Assembly (NCBI GenBank): GCA_019614645.1
Contig: JABWDB010000071.1
Location: 595,001 to 659,000 of the forward strand
Reading direction: 5' to 3'
DNA: 64,000 nucleotides
DNA from: Stratiolaelaps scimitus
Lineage: Eukaryota; Arthropoda; Arachnida; Mesostigmata; Laelapidae
The notes under the pieces were generated by a model. That model had not been told where the DNA came from. It did not search any database and worked only from the letters and a program-made list of their open reading frames with translations. Positions 24,098 to 36,200 of the stretch are shown piece by piece (within the stretch, counting starts at the first letter, position 1; the number at the start of each line of letters is the position of its first letter). The translations under genes and the position numbers were made by a program.

Positions 24098-24959
24098 ATG
24101 CGGCTGTCAGTGTCCCCACCGCCATGAGTATCTTATAATAAAAACATAAACAACAATACGTAACTGTTTCACCCGTTCAATTGGCGGCTCATCGCCGCCC
24201 AGGAGACGTTCACCGCGCGAACTTTGAATAGCTCGATGTGCCACTATCGACGTAATTTCAATGACACTTCATAAATACACATGTTATTCAATTCACTAGA
24301 TATTTGATCTAACTTTGCACATGATAATGGTCATCCTTTCACGATATACAGATCATATGAATTCTACTATTGAGCTATATACTTATACATAAATAACACA
24401 TTGGTCGAAGTATTCTAAATCACCAATGTGATTATAATATTACGACTTAAGATATTGTAGGGTGGTGAGAAGAAAACAGCGTTGAAGTGGTGACTCCGTG
24501 TTGATTAATAAGGATATTCGACCTGACTTTTTAGCCTAGTACACTTATAACTCTTGCACTTACAACTAACTCTCTCTCTCTCTCTCACACACACTGAGTT
24601 TATCCTCAATTTATCTTTCATCCACGGACACCGACATCGCTCTCTTCGAGGCACCTGTTTGGTCTCGGGTCGTTTACACCTTGTTGATAAGTGCCCATCA
24701 AGAAATGCTATATGTCCCGGTATGTTCCAGAGATTCTCCCAACCTAAAGCTAACAGTGAGCCAGTTGCTACATACAATGTTTCAATCAATCAGTTAGTTT
24801 CACCGATTTCTCTCAGGTGCAGCTCGTAGGCTTGCCATTTATGATGTCTCCATTATGGCGTGCCTCCTGAAGTCAGTATCATCTGTTATCTCGTTAATGC
24901 ATAACGGAAACTTCGTTTATCTCGAACTTTCCAATCGTGGAAAGTTCACTGCTCGGGAT
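24098..24959. other. No recognisable gene
   Basis: AT-rich. A CT/CA microsatellite lies at about 24572-24594. Confidence 0.5.
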
Positions 24960-25330
24960 GATACGATTGCGGTATTGTAATATACAGAAGTTACCTCGGC
25001 CTCTCCACGGCGATAGAACGTTGTCACGTGCTTGCGACCCACTAGGTCCTGTTATCTTGGTCAAGGGCACTTGACTTTCGCTAGACTTCACTTGGCCTAG
25101 GGGAACAGCTGAGAGTCAGCTCGAAAAAAACAGTCAGACTTCACTTGGCCTGTCACAGGGGCCTCCTCCTTCACCAGTCTCTCCCCGCGCATTCCCGCTA
25201 CGGGCCGGGGATTAGGTGACCGAGCGTTCCCGGGCAGGACCCCAACCCGGAAGCCACAGAAGTCATAGGACACTAAGGCACCCGGCTATAGAACACTAGC
25301 CGGAGCAGTACACACCTTCCCCAGAGAACA
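24960..25330. other. GC-rich island with a minimal SINE insertion
   Basis: A locally GC-rich stretch (about 25150-25290, CCGGG-rich) in otherwise AT-rich DNA. It has no open frame of known family and may be part of an unrecognised repeat. The SINE fragment at 25099-25135 interrupts it. Confidence 0.4.
25099..25135 (+). mobile_element. Extremely 5'-truncated SINE family A insertion
   Basis: Only the last about 37 bp of family A are present (GGGGAACAGCTGAGAGTCAG... ending in A-rich sequence). They sit between perfect 16-bp direct repeats AGACTTCACTTGGCCT at 25083-25098 and 25136-25151. The long perfect duplication shows a genuine recent retroposition. Confidence 0.9.
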
Positions 25331-27251
25331 GCCATCAGAAACCTCTCGTTAAAATGTGGCTGTTTATCTCTAAACGTATCATTGATGTGCCGCGACATCT
25401 GAGTTGTCAAAGATAGTCAGATGGGCTAAGTAGTCAAGGGAAAACAAAGCACTCAAGTATTCATCTCGGGTTAATTAACAAGCAAATATAATTCTTTCTA
25501 GACAGAATGCACTTTGAATCATATTTATTCAGTAAATGTTTAATATACAGGTTAATATAAAAATGTATGGTTGTCGTAGGATTAACTTGAGTCCGCTATG
25601 GCAGCAAGTCAGCCCGCCCATTCGAGCATCGTTGCCTATAACACTGCCACAGCAGCATTGCCCTTCTAAATTACTTGTTAGTCCAGCGCACTGGTAATTA
25701 ACTGCATTCACATTCGCCCATTGGGTATATCCCACAGCTTATCCGAACCTACAACTAGGACAGGTACAAATACGGATGCAATGTAACTCTCTTGGTTTCT
25801 GGGTTTTGATATTGGAAAATGGTTCCATCTTTTTTTATTCCAACCATTGACATTTCATCAATTGAGGATCTTTTCTCAGCAAGCGCACTAGATTTTAGCT
25901 GGGTGCGTACCTAGAGGAGTGTATTAACATACCCGGTTCTGCCAAGTGGATTACTACAAGGAACAATTTATCCTTCTAGATTTTATAATCAGCTCTACAG
26001 GCAGCTTAGGCTAAGGGTCACATTCGTAAGTAGACGACACATGTGTTCTACTTGGTAAGTACTTGTTCTTTTAGAATACGAACGTTTGAATAATCTCATA
26101 TACATCTATGATTAGTTCCATCAGAAGGGGCTTCACCGTCTATACGTGTCCTGCCCAAAATTCCTATCTAACTTAAGCCAGCGGAAAATAGCCGTCACTG
26201 AATCCCACAGGTATAACAGACACATTCAGAGCACTGCGTGTCTCGTTGCTTTATTGTAGCCTCACTATTTGTATTGTACTGTTTATTTTAAATGGAAATC
26301 AGTAACTTCAATCGAAGGTTGTTACAACGGTTGCTAACAATAATGAGAGAAGGACACAATGAAACAAGCGGCATTAAGAAAATCAGATCAGTCAACCCAA
26401 GATCATAACGCAGGCCTTGTGTTCCGGTAGCGGGTTTGATAAATGAATATAAATGTGAATAAAATAGACAATAAAACATAATTATGCTATTTACTGTTTA
26501 ATTTCATATCTGTTCAACATTCTATATCTTTTTCGAGCAGTAAATTCGTCACGTGGTGTGGTAGTCTGCCTAGCTTCAGATGTTGCCAATGCGGTGTGAC
26601 GGGACAATAGTCCTGCCCTCCTCACAACGGCAAAGAGGGAGGTAAAAACCTGAGTTCTTGAGGTGCACGTGGGGCACCCACACACTCGAAAATATAAAAG
26701 AAGCTTAAATTTCTCCCACCAGTCTATACTAACACGTGAATAAACACATGTTGGATTATGCTATGCGTTACCGAAAATAAGTTGGCATTGGAAATTTCAA
26801 GCAACGGTATTTATTAAATATCTCCTGTTGCTAATGCACAAATTATACCCTTCTCAATATTTTCAGTACTCACTGAGTCAGGTAGTTGTGGCCGTTTCTG
26901 CCCTGGATTCGAGCACACTTACTCTATTTACAAATATTGTTATTACTATTATTATTATGCTCCAGAGAATACAGACAATAGGGTACTTGTACTGTACAAC
27001 CTCATAGATGTGATTCACTTGCTTTCACAGATATAGCTACATGTGATATTTTAGTTAGATGAACTAATAGATTGATAGCTGACACTGGCCATCACCCGTT
27101 GTTACCGTGGGCGGCTGAAATAGCATTTAAAACATCACGACAACGACAATGTTTGCTTATAATGTTTGTAATATCTACAATTGTTGTTTAAATACATTTT
27201 CGTACAAGTAAAAGCGTCTTCTTGGAAAAGTAGACGTCTCAAGCAAATAAT
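25331..27251. other. No recognisable gene; 3' flank of shugoshin
   Basis: AT-rich with short frames only and no family signature in either orientation. Confidence 0.5.
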
Positions 27252-27257
27252 TTTATT
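27252..27257 (-). terminator. Shugoshin poly(A) signal overlapping the stop codon
   Basis: On the minus strand the sequence is TGAATAAA: the stop codon TGA (27259-27257) shares its last base with an AATAAA hexamer (27257-27252). If used, the 3' UTR would be only about 10-30 nt. I saw no stronger hexamer immediately downstream. Confidence 0.5.
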
Positions 27258-30200
27258 CACTTTCGACGCATCTTCGCTTTTAAAGACGGCTCAGCGTAGC
27301 TCACAGTCGCTGAGGCACGCCGTGAGCTGCGATTCTTCTGACAATTCACTGAGTCACTTGCTGACGTGCAGTGTGAAGAACGCGACGCTATGGAGCTAGC
27401 ATCGGTGGAGATGGTACACTCTTTTGCGAATGTACTGTGTCTCGACGACGACGCTGAGGACGACGATGAGCCGTTTGTAGAAGCGAACACATTTTTGACT
27501 ACAGCGTCGCCAGAACTCGTAGAATCGTCTGGTATCAGAGGACGAGCGCGTTTGGCCAACGGCGATTCCGCTGAGACTGTGAGAAATATAAAGATAAAAG
27601 ATAATTAAATTATTATTATTATTATATCATTTAGTTGTCTCGAAATAATTAATTTACATATCGTTAGTTTCTCAGCACTTTCGCAGTGAATATTTTAAGT
27701 TTTTCGCGAGCGAAATCAGCCAATTTAGTCGGGATGACTGTCTTTCCCCCCTAAATCAGCGTCGGACAATTTAAATAAGCCCTCCTTTGCGAAAACAGGC
27801 TTCAGCTTTTCTAGAAAAGTAATCTATACGATTGGATAGTAATCTATAGTAATCTATACGATTGGATAGATATCGTTCCGAAAAGCCAAGGTATGTTCGT
27901 GTCATTCCCCCACTGAGATCGTGCTGCTGCCAAGAATATATATTTTCTGTAATCCAACATATTGTTTGTCAGGCCTAATTTTCCCAATCAGGGTTCGAAA
28001 GTGCCCATCTCCGCAATGAAACTAGAGCTATGTGATCCAGTCGAGCTATACGATATACATGGTGGACCAAAAATCTATTTATAAAATAAGGAAATACGGA
28101 CCGACGTAGGTATTAACCTACGTCGGTCTATTAACCGACATGGCATATAAGAGAACTTAATCTACATTGTAAAGATTGCATTTCCTATAATAAACTAATA
28201 TAAACCTTCACCTTCACCTAACGGTGCAGATACCCCTTCTCAGCACGGATATTACTCTTAGTCGTCTCGTCAGTAAACCCAATCTTTACATGTAGCTAAT
28301 CTTCAACTGCTACCTGATGCTGATTCTCGTGTATGCTTCCCCTGTATAGAACATAGGTTTAGCTACACTTAACAAGCCCTCTTACATCATGAACAGGATA
28401 AATGTGTGCTATGTGTTACTATTAGATGCAAAGTTTAATATAAAGACGTGGTTCATGATGATATCTTTAAATACCTTGAAAAGAGAAAGCACCTTACCAA
28501 GGTGTTGTTTACTACTATTCTCACTGTCACTCGAAGCAAATTGAACATACAACGAAAATGGCAACAAGAACCTGCGTAAACAACGTCATTGTGTGGGGTC
28601 CTCCTCGTCGTCTCGTCACGCAAGAGCGCGCCACATGGATACACACATTGCTTCTTTCAGCTTTTGTTTGTTATGTCAAATAAAATGCATTGTATTGTTC
28701 AATTCGTCTTCTAGGCGAGTACCGTATGGAACGTAGAGCCTACTTCTTTTAGGCTAGTCACTTCCTAATTTTCGTTTATGATTTCGGCTAGAAAAGCATA
28801 AACGACAACGGTTATGTCTTACGAAAGAATATAATTTTAGGGCTTACAACATGTGCTAAGTTCAGGTGGAATTGAATCATACGCAGCTAGCCAGCTTTAA
28901 ATAAGCCGTGGTAAGATCTTTTAAGGTCGGGACTACGATAAGTGGTGAGCTGATTCGAAAAATGCTTCTCCACCCTGAAATTCGTCCCAACTGCCCTTGT
29001 GCGAATCAGTATATACTTCAATAAACGTATATACATTATTTGTCAACTGAACAGGGAAAGAGCACTCGAAAAATGCTGGAAATATGGAAGCTACTCACGA
29101 AGACGATCCACTAAACAGCCGTGAACCTACACATACCGATGGCCTTCTCTGTCGAAGATTTCTGTACCACTTCTGAAACAGCGTCTTCTGCTACTTCGGT
29201 CTGCGCAGCTTTTGCAAACCGTTTTCCGTTTTCCGTTCCAGAGATGGGAAGTGATGGGCTAAGTTCGCTGTAGTTAACCAACTTCTTCGTACGCCGCGAA
29301 CGAGCAGACAAACTCTCTGTTTCCTATCAAAAACAAATGTACATTATTAAACAAAATTATTATTGTTCCATAAGATATGATGCCTTTATTTCATGTTTAT
29401 TTTTAGATATCGCATCGAAAACCGACGAATTTAAATTATAAATCGGCATTATCGTTATACTAATTTATTATACTAAATATAATTGTTCAGTAAATACGTC
29501 AATTATCTAAGGCATATATATTTACGGTGTTTATAATAATAGACTAATACAAATACTGAACTTGAAGATCTCATAAAGAAGGTTCGAATCTAAAAATCAT
29601 GCGCAACTCTATACGGTGTCATTATATGCTGAATTCTATTGGTATAGAAATTTGGATAGCTGATAAAGGTATTCCTTAGTTTGTTTGTGATTTCCTTGAT
29701 AATTGAAGCCGTGCAACGACTCCAAAACATTGTTTCCGCAGGCATGTTTTTAAATTAGTGCATAATATAACAAGATGCATGCAGCTATCGTTCGATTTAT
29801 TCCTGGACAAAGCAGCATAATTTGAAAAATAAAAACTGTGTTCAGTTTGTGTGCATTCAAGAAATGAAAGCAAATCTATCTGGAAAAATCATTTCATCCA
29901 TTTCAGTATAAGTATGCCCGCTCATTTCGATTTGTTTTTGTCATTCGTGTTGGTTTTGAATTGAAATATATGAAATAATATAATAAACTTGAATCATATC
30001 ATAAACATATACAATATATTATATTGTTAATAATAATTATTATAATCATCCCTCCTTTCATTTTTTCTTGTTTATTAATATTAATTGCATAGTATATATA
30101 AATTCACTACTGATATGTAGTGTTCTCGAACTGGTGAAGAAGGTTCCACGTAAAGAGAAAGGCCGCCTCGTACCAATTTGATTTCAGATGCGATCTTATC

Positions 30201-33200
30201 CACCTTATAATTAATAAGTAGCGTGATATCTAAAGAAGACAAAATTGGCAATATTAGTTTACTACGTACTTCTTTAGTAGCGGCCTTCGGATAGTTTGAT
30301 GTCATTCGCTGTTTTCGATTGCTCTTCGAGGCCATAGCGCGTGGACCTTTAACTAAAGGAGAGCTAATAACCGCCAGGGACGGGCTCTCCGAGCCTCCGT
30401 TGTGGACCCCTGTCACAAAAAGGTTTCTTGGCTCATTTGAGGTCGACGGCGGTGAATACTGTAATGCTTCAGTTGTCTGTTGAGTAGCATTTTCCATATG
30501 AACATTGCTAAAGCGAACAGTCTTTGTTAGTGGACCGGTTTGACCGGCAAAGTTGCCCCGCACTCCATTGGAAACACGGAGTGCACCCTTCCTTGCACTT
30601 CTGGAGGCGACTGTCAATGCATCGGCTTTCCGTTTCCTGGGCCTCCGGTCCACATTCACGTTCTGTGCTTGTGACACGGAATCCAATTTGTCCTCGTCCA
30701 AAGGCGTAGTCGGCGGCGGCAGGGGCTCTATGATCGACAACTTTGGCAATGACGGTGAAACAAAGCCTTCGCCCAGCTGAAATTCAATATGTCCAATTGC
30801 ATGTAATAGAAAGAAACATTAGATAATTAGTTTAGATAACGAGTATTTACGACGGCATTGTGTGCCAAATGTAATGTGTATTTATATTACTATTATTAAA
30901 CAGGAGAGATTTCCACATTAAATTGAGTGGGTACGTTGACTATTTAAGATCAACGTGGAACCACTCATGACGTATGCCTCACTTCTGCTGTGGTACTATC
31001 TGACTCTACGAGGGGACATCAAAAGGAGTGAAATAGTTAATGAGAAATTCGTGGGGTGGCGGGGTCGCCTTCAAATGCCAGTGTGATATAAATGAACTAG
31101 ATATTCCTCCAATTTATGGCGAGACTTAACACCATCGACAAAAATATATTCACTTGTATTTAAAAGGAAGCATCCTAGTCTAAAAGAAGCTATGTTCCAT
31201 ACAAGACAAACCCGACGAGGTCTAAAAGAAATATTCTATTCAAGTTCATAGCCAAGAAGAGATCGGTAAATGACTTCGGTTCGCGTGGCATGATGATCTA
31301 TCGTGCTCTGCCCAATTGACCACCACCAACCAACAACAGCAACACTGCGACACTACAGCAGTACAATTGCTTGTTTTGGTGACTGCTTATTGCACGCAGC
31401 TACATTTGAACAAAGTTCGTTTATTATTATTCCTATTCTTCCAGCCTTTTTCCTCCTGAAAAATTATACCGGTAATAATGCTGGCAATAGCCAATTTCAA
31501 GTTAAATTAGCTATGCGTCATACGCTAATCATTATTGGATGGTCACCAAAGCAAATGTTGCAATAATCATGCTTGAACACCACGGTTGAGCAAGATCTAG
31601 AGAAAGGGGTACACAATGGGAATACTATCATTTGCTATAAGAGAACGCATCATAATGATGGTTTCGAGGTTGGATTCGTGTTGAGATAAAGAAAGCAACA
31701 ATAACGCGGACAACACTGAACAATTCTTAAGGATTAATTGATCGTTATTTCTCTGTATACTGTTAATAAAAGTGCCAATTGCCATATTTTACCTATCTTC
31801 TTCTGTGTATGTAATTTTTTTAATAACTATTCTAAGATCTGAGAATAATACCTTTTTATAATTGGCTGCTGGCGTACTCGTAGGAATACGAAGGCCCTGA
31901 GGCAGCACTTGTAGTTGAGGGGACGGGTTCGGCGCGAGCATCGTAGTGGCTAGAGGAGCTAGCAATGACGTCCCTCCCGAGTTTGACGGTGATCGCACAG
32001 TTTGTAGAGCTTCAAGCCATGCAGCACCTACAGTTGTACACGTCGGTGACCTGTACACCAAATTTGTGTATGAAAGAGCATGTGCATAGGGGGGGATTCG
32101 AGTTAATTTAGAACTTAATCGTTCACTGGGTTGATATATTTTCTTATTAATTGCACTGTTGCAAGACCAGTTATCGTTGTATTCAATCAACTCAGAACCT
32201 GTTGTCAAATCTGCATTACAATCTCGTATTAATAGTAAAAAAATGATGAAAATTTCAGCAAACCTTTCCGCAGGAGGCAAGGCTGCGCGCGCTCCGGCCC
32301 AAATTTGCGCAACATTGATAGCAGTTGGTGAGCGTTCCGCAATAACTTCGTTCTGAGGAACGACTGTGGGTTCTGCGCAGTCCGACAGGAGTGTCGTCGA
32401 ATCTGCACATTGCGAAAAGTCTTCGTCCGATTTTCCTGCAACCTATTCCCAAGTAAAGCGTGATTTTGCGTCGGTATACATTGGCTTGATGCACAAGTGC
32501 GTAACTAAAATCGAGTAAATTTCAAACGCACAATAATTACAAAATAAAAGTAATTTTCATCACTTAAACAACATGTTCCTTTCGCTTCAGTGTCTTTCTG
32601 TCATTCTCCACGAGCCTCTTTCTCAGAACTCCTGAGATATATAGACAAAACAATTATCCACGGTGTATTTGAGAATGTCCAGAGAACTGAAGGTGTGACT
32701 ATTTCAACTGTTCTGTAGCGCCCTCAATAATAAGTGACAACCTGAATGTGTAAGGGCTAGGGTATACAGTGGATGCACCAAAACGTTCCACCCAAGGCGC
32801 AATCTTTTCACGGGGTCATGAGAGAAACCTGTGGTTTAGGGTTGTACTGGTGAAACACGACGATCTTTTCTATTTGCCCCATTTCAGATCGATTGCTCGC
32901 TTTGATTTAGTTAATTGGGGATTAATACTTTCCAATTATTCCATGTTCGAAATACAATTTAGCCTCGTATAGCAATAGCCGATATTTATTCAAACATACA
33001 ATAATTAGGAATTCTTTCTAGGGATTTTGGCGGGGTATGGGGGAGATTAGCTGGGACCGGGGCTGAGACCGACATTGTCCCGAGGAAGGCGATGGCATTG
33101 CCTCTCTGCCTCACAGCGAGGGACAGGCGTTGCAGGAGGAAAGATCCTGCGCGCTTGTCCCCGGTGGCGCTGATCAGCCTATGGGAGACTTCTTCGAGGA

Positions 33201-36200
33201 AGTTCGCAGTGAGGGGGCCGTGCCCGCCTAAGGTCTCAGAAGCAAGGGGAAAAAAGGTGGGTTGCCTAGAGAGCGGCCTACTTCCGTAGCTTGGCCCGCT
33301 CCGCACGCGCTACCGCGTAACCGGGGTGGTTGCACAGTGGTTGACATAAGAAGGTGCTAGAGTGCCTCGTACGGGTTACGGATTTCGATTAATGTGATCA
33401 TCAAGTTACAACAATGTTTCATTTGATTTACAAACACACTTTGTATTTCCTTGAAAGACAACAACTGAGAACGTATCACTTCCGACTTATGCATCACCCA
33501 ATCTATACTACTTGCTACTCATATAATACTCCGAGAATGGTAGTATTATACTCATCGATAATCTTTTTGTTGACTTTGACATTTTCCATTAATATATGAA
33601 GTTCTTAATAATGAATGAGGTTTCGAATGTCTCTGTTAAAGCCGACTCTCAGGATCGCTTGTTGATTTCAGCTTATCATATAACGATAGTGTTGTAACGA
33701 ATCTCTACATAGCAAATTATGATTACATTTCGGTGATACCACGAACAATTAACAATAAGGGTCTACTTCCAGCATGAGTACACACATATTTAAAAACGAT
33801 CATACACAAGGTTTAAGAGAGAAGAGGTCGCTCCCTACAAATATCCGAACCATGTAATTGGCTTGGCACCGCTATGATTACGGTGAAATATAAGTCGATG
33901 ATAATCACGTAAACGCACCACTGTTTGATGCCATTATATTATCGTGCAAATTTCGCATGGAAAATTCAATGCAATCTTACCGGAATAGTTTCGTTCATCG
34001 CCATTATAGTGGAGGCAATAGGTCTTAAATTTTCATCACGTGATGATTGTCCGCTTCGTGCTTTGCTTCGATTTCGGAGAGAAGTTCCAGCAACAACTGA
34101 TGTACCTGGAAGGACACATTAATTAAAGAGTGAGAAAGGAACCACTGAAATGCTCGAATTTGCTGACGGGTTTCCAGCACATAGACTTTTTTGATGTAGA
34201 GTGCCACGAGTGCCATCTGCAGAGCAATCGAGAATCGATGATATAAAATTTCCACCTGTCAACACAACAGTAATTAGCTGTTACAACAATTAAGCTATAT
34301 AAAAGGTGGGGAAACAAACAGGCTGTACAACAGATAACTATGGTGGATACAATCATATGCTATGAACGAAGAAATAGCATGCCTTAAGATATTGCTCTGT
34401 CAGGCAAGTCAGCTGTGGAAACGGAAAATGTAAGGTAAGTAGATTTATGCAAGAGAAGTTGTTTATTTATTTTCTATCAAACATTGGTTCCTATTATATG
34501 GCGACACAATATTTGGTGTATGAGAAATTGAATGAGAAGGCCTCAAGTTTTCTCGCCTTCATTGCTTGCCACAGATTCATTGATCAAGGACATTTCTTTA
34601 CCTGGTTCATCTTCGAAAGTGTTTTCTAATCGGTACTCGCTATTTTCAGTAGACGATAACGATTTTTTTTTCTGACTTGACGATGTTTTGTCATGTCCTC
34701 TCTGAAAAGTCAGTAATATTACATTTGTTAATGAATTCATGCATCTAGTACTAATCTAAGCACATAATTTGTAAGTATATCGGTTAAAAAAATTCATATG
34801 GTCTAATAAATATTCAATAATCGTAAGTTTTTATTGGAAATGCAGCATCATTATATTTTCGCATGCCTACCCTGGTAGAACTTCTACATGAGTTTCTTCT
34901 TTGAATGTCGATAACGGGCGGCTCTGGTAAATGAGCCGAACTTCTTCGTCTTCTCGACGCAATTGAGGAGTTATTCATTGACATCGTCAGTCGCCTTGAG
35001 CCTGCCGTCTTTCTTTCTTCAGCCATAGTCTCTATTTGCAAGTCCTCGTCATCAGGTTCTTCCTCCGTATCTTGTACGAGTGAATTTGACGCAGTTTTCA
35101 TTCTGCCATGAGCTGAAACCCTCGGTGAAGGTTGGATCACTGACTGCTCCTCAGAGTCAGTCTCACTTTCAAGCTCGATTGCTGTAGTCTCCGCCGTTGC
35201 GTTTGATATTTCTGGATCTACTTGAGCACTATTTTCATGCTCTTCGATAATAGTGTCCATCTCTCCATTCTCATCAAAGCGTCGATGTTCCCTAGGTGGA
35301 GCCTCTTTGACCAGAGGGCTCGTTACCGCCTCGCTGTCAGCAGTTCCCTGAAGATAAAGAGCGCAAAATAGAACACAATTGGCATCAATGCCGTTATCAT
35401 AGATACGAGGATATAATTAAATATGTTTTCAGCGATGTCTCAACCGATAACAGTAACAATTATTATTATTATTTGTACCTCAATCCGCAAACGGGTCTCC
35501 ATATCTCTGGCATGAGGATCTATGTGGTACGGTTCGTATCACACCACATAATGGCAAGTCGGTGCAACAGGAGGAGTGGAGATGGCTTCACTTTTTCCAA
35601 AATGTCTCTGAGCTTACTTGAAAATCCGTCCTCCAGGTTAGCTTTTGCAGACGCCCGAACGAAAGTATTTAAAGTAAATCTTTGGCACCCTGGTGAGTTT
35701 AAGTGAAGCCGAAATCAGTTAATCGTCTTATTATAAAAAGTAGGCTGCGAAAGCTAGGGAACCTTCCCGAAATCGCGATGTCAATTAACCGCTCGAAGAT
35801 ATGGATTTGGCTTCTCAGTTCCCAAGCGAGGAAACAGCTAGATAAATTAGTGACATTGGGGTGCTTAGGTACGTACTCAAAAGTTATTACATAAGTACAA
35901 ACTCGGCGGCAGGATATATAGACGAAATCCACGAGTTCCTTGCGTTGGAGATCGATCAAACTGAATGTAAAAGGTATTCCACAGGGCGTAGGGACTACCG
36001 TGACCTGATCGTGCTGCGAAGTGGATAATGCAAGCGGTATAACCCCTATATTGCACGACGCTGTATCTATAGTGCGTTGCATTCGAGTTCGCTGTGTGTA
36101 TTATATAGTATAATGTAAGGTTTGCTGCTATTTCTAAGTTTACATCGATATCTGTACACATCTATTTTGTAATATTTATATTAGTATATTTGATCAAAGC

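Noticed and set aside
32051..32263. Continuous frame through 32280-31789 as one exon
   Set aside because: The middle reads like intron (hydrophobic, Asn/Lys-rich). A GT donor at 32263 and AG acceptor at 32051 restore phase and remove it.
34106..34258. Open minus-strand frame (VEILYHRF...) as a shugoshin exon
   Set aside because: Lengthening the exon in this frame would break the phase match between the 34602 donor and the 34105 acceptor and would replace the Ser/Arg-rich frame with a hydrophobic one ending in a stop.
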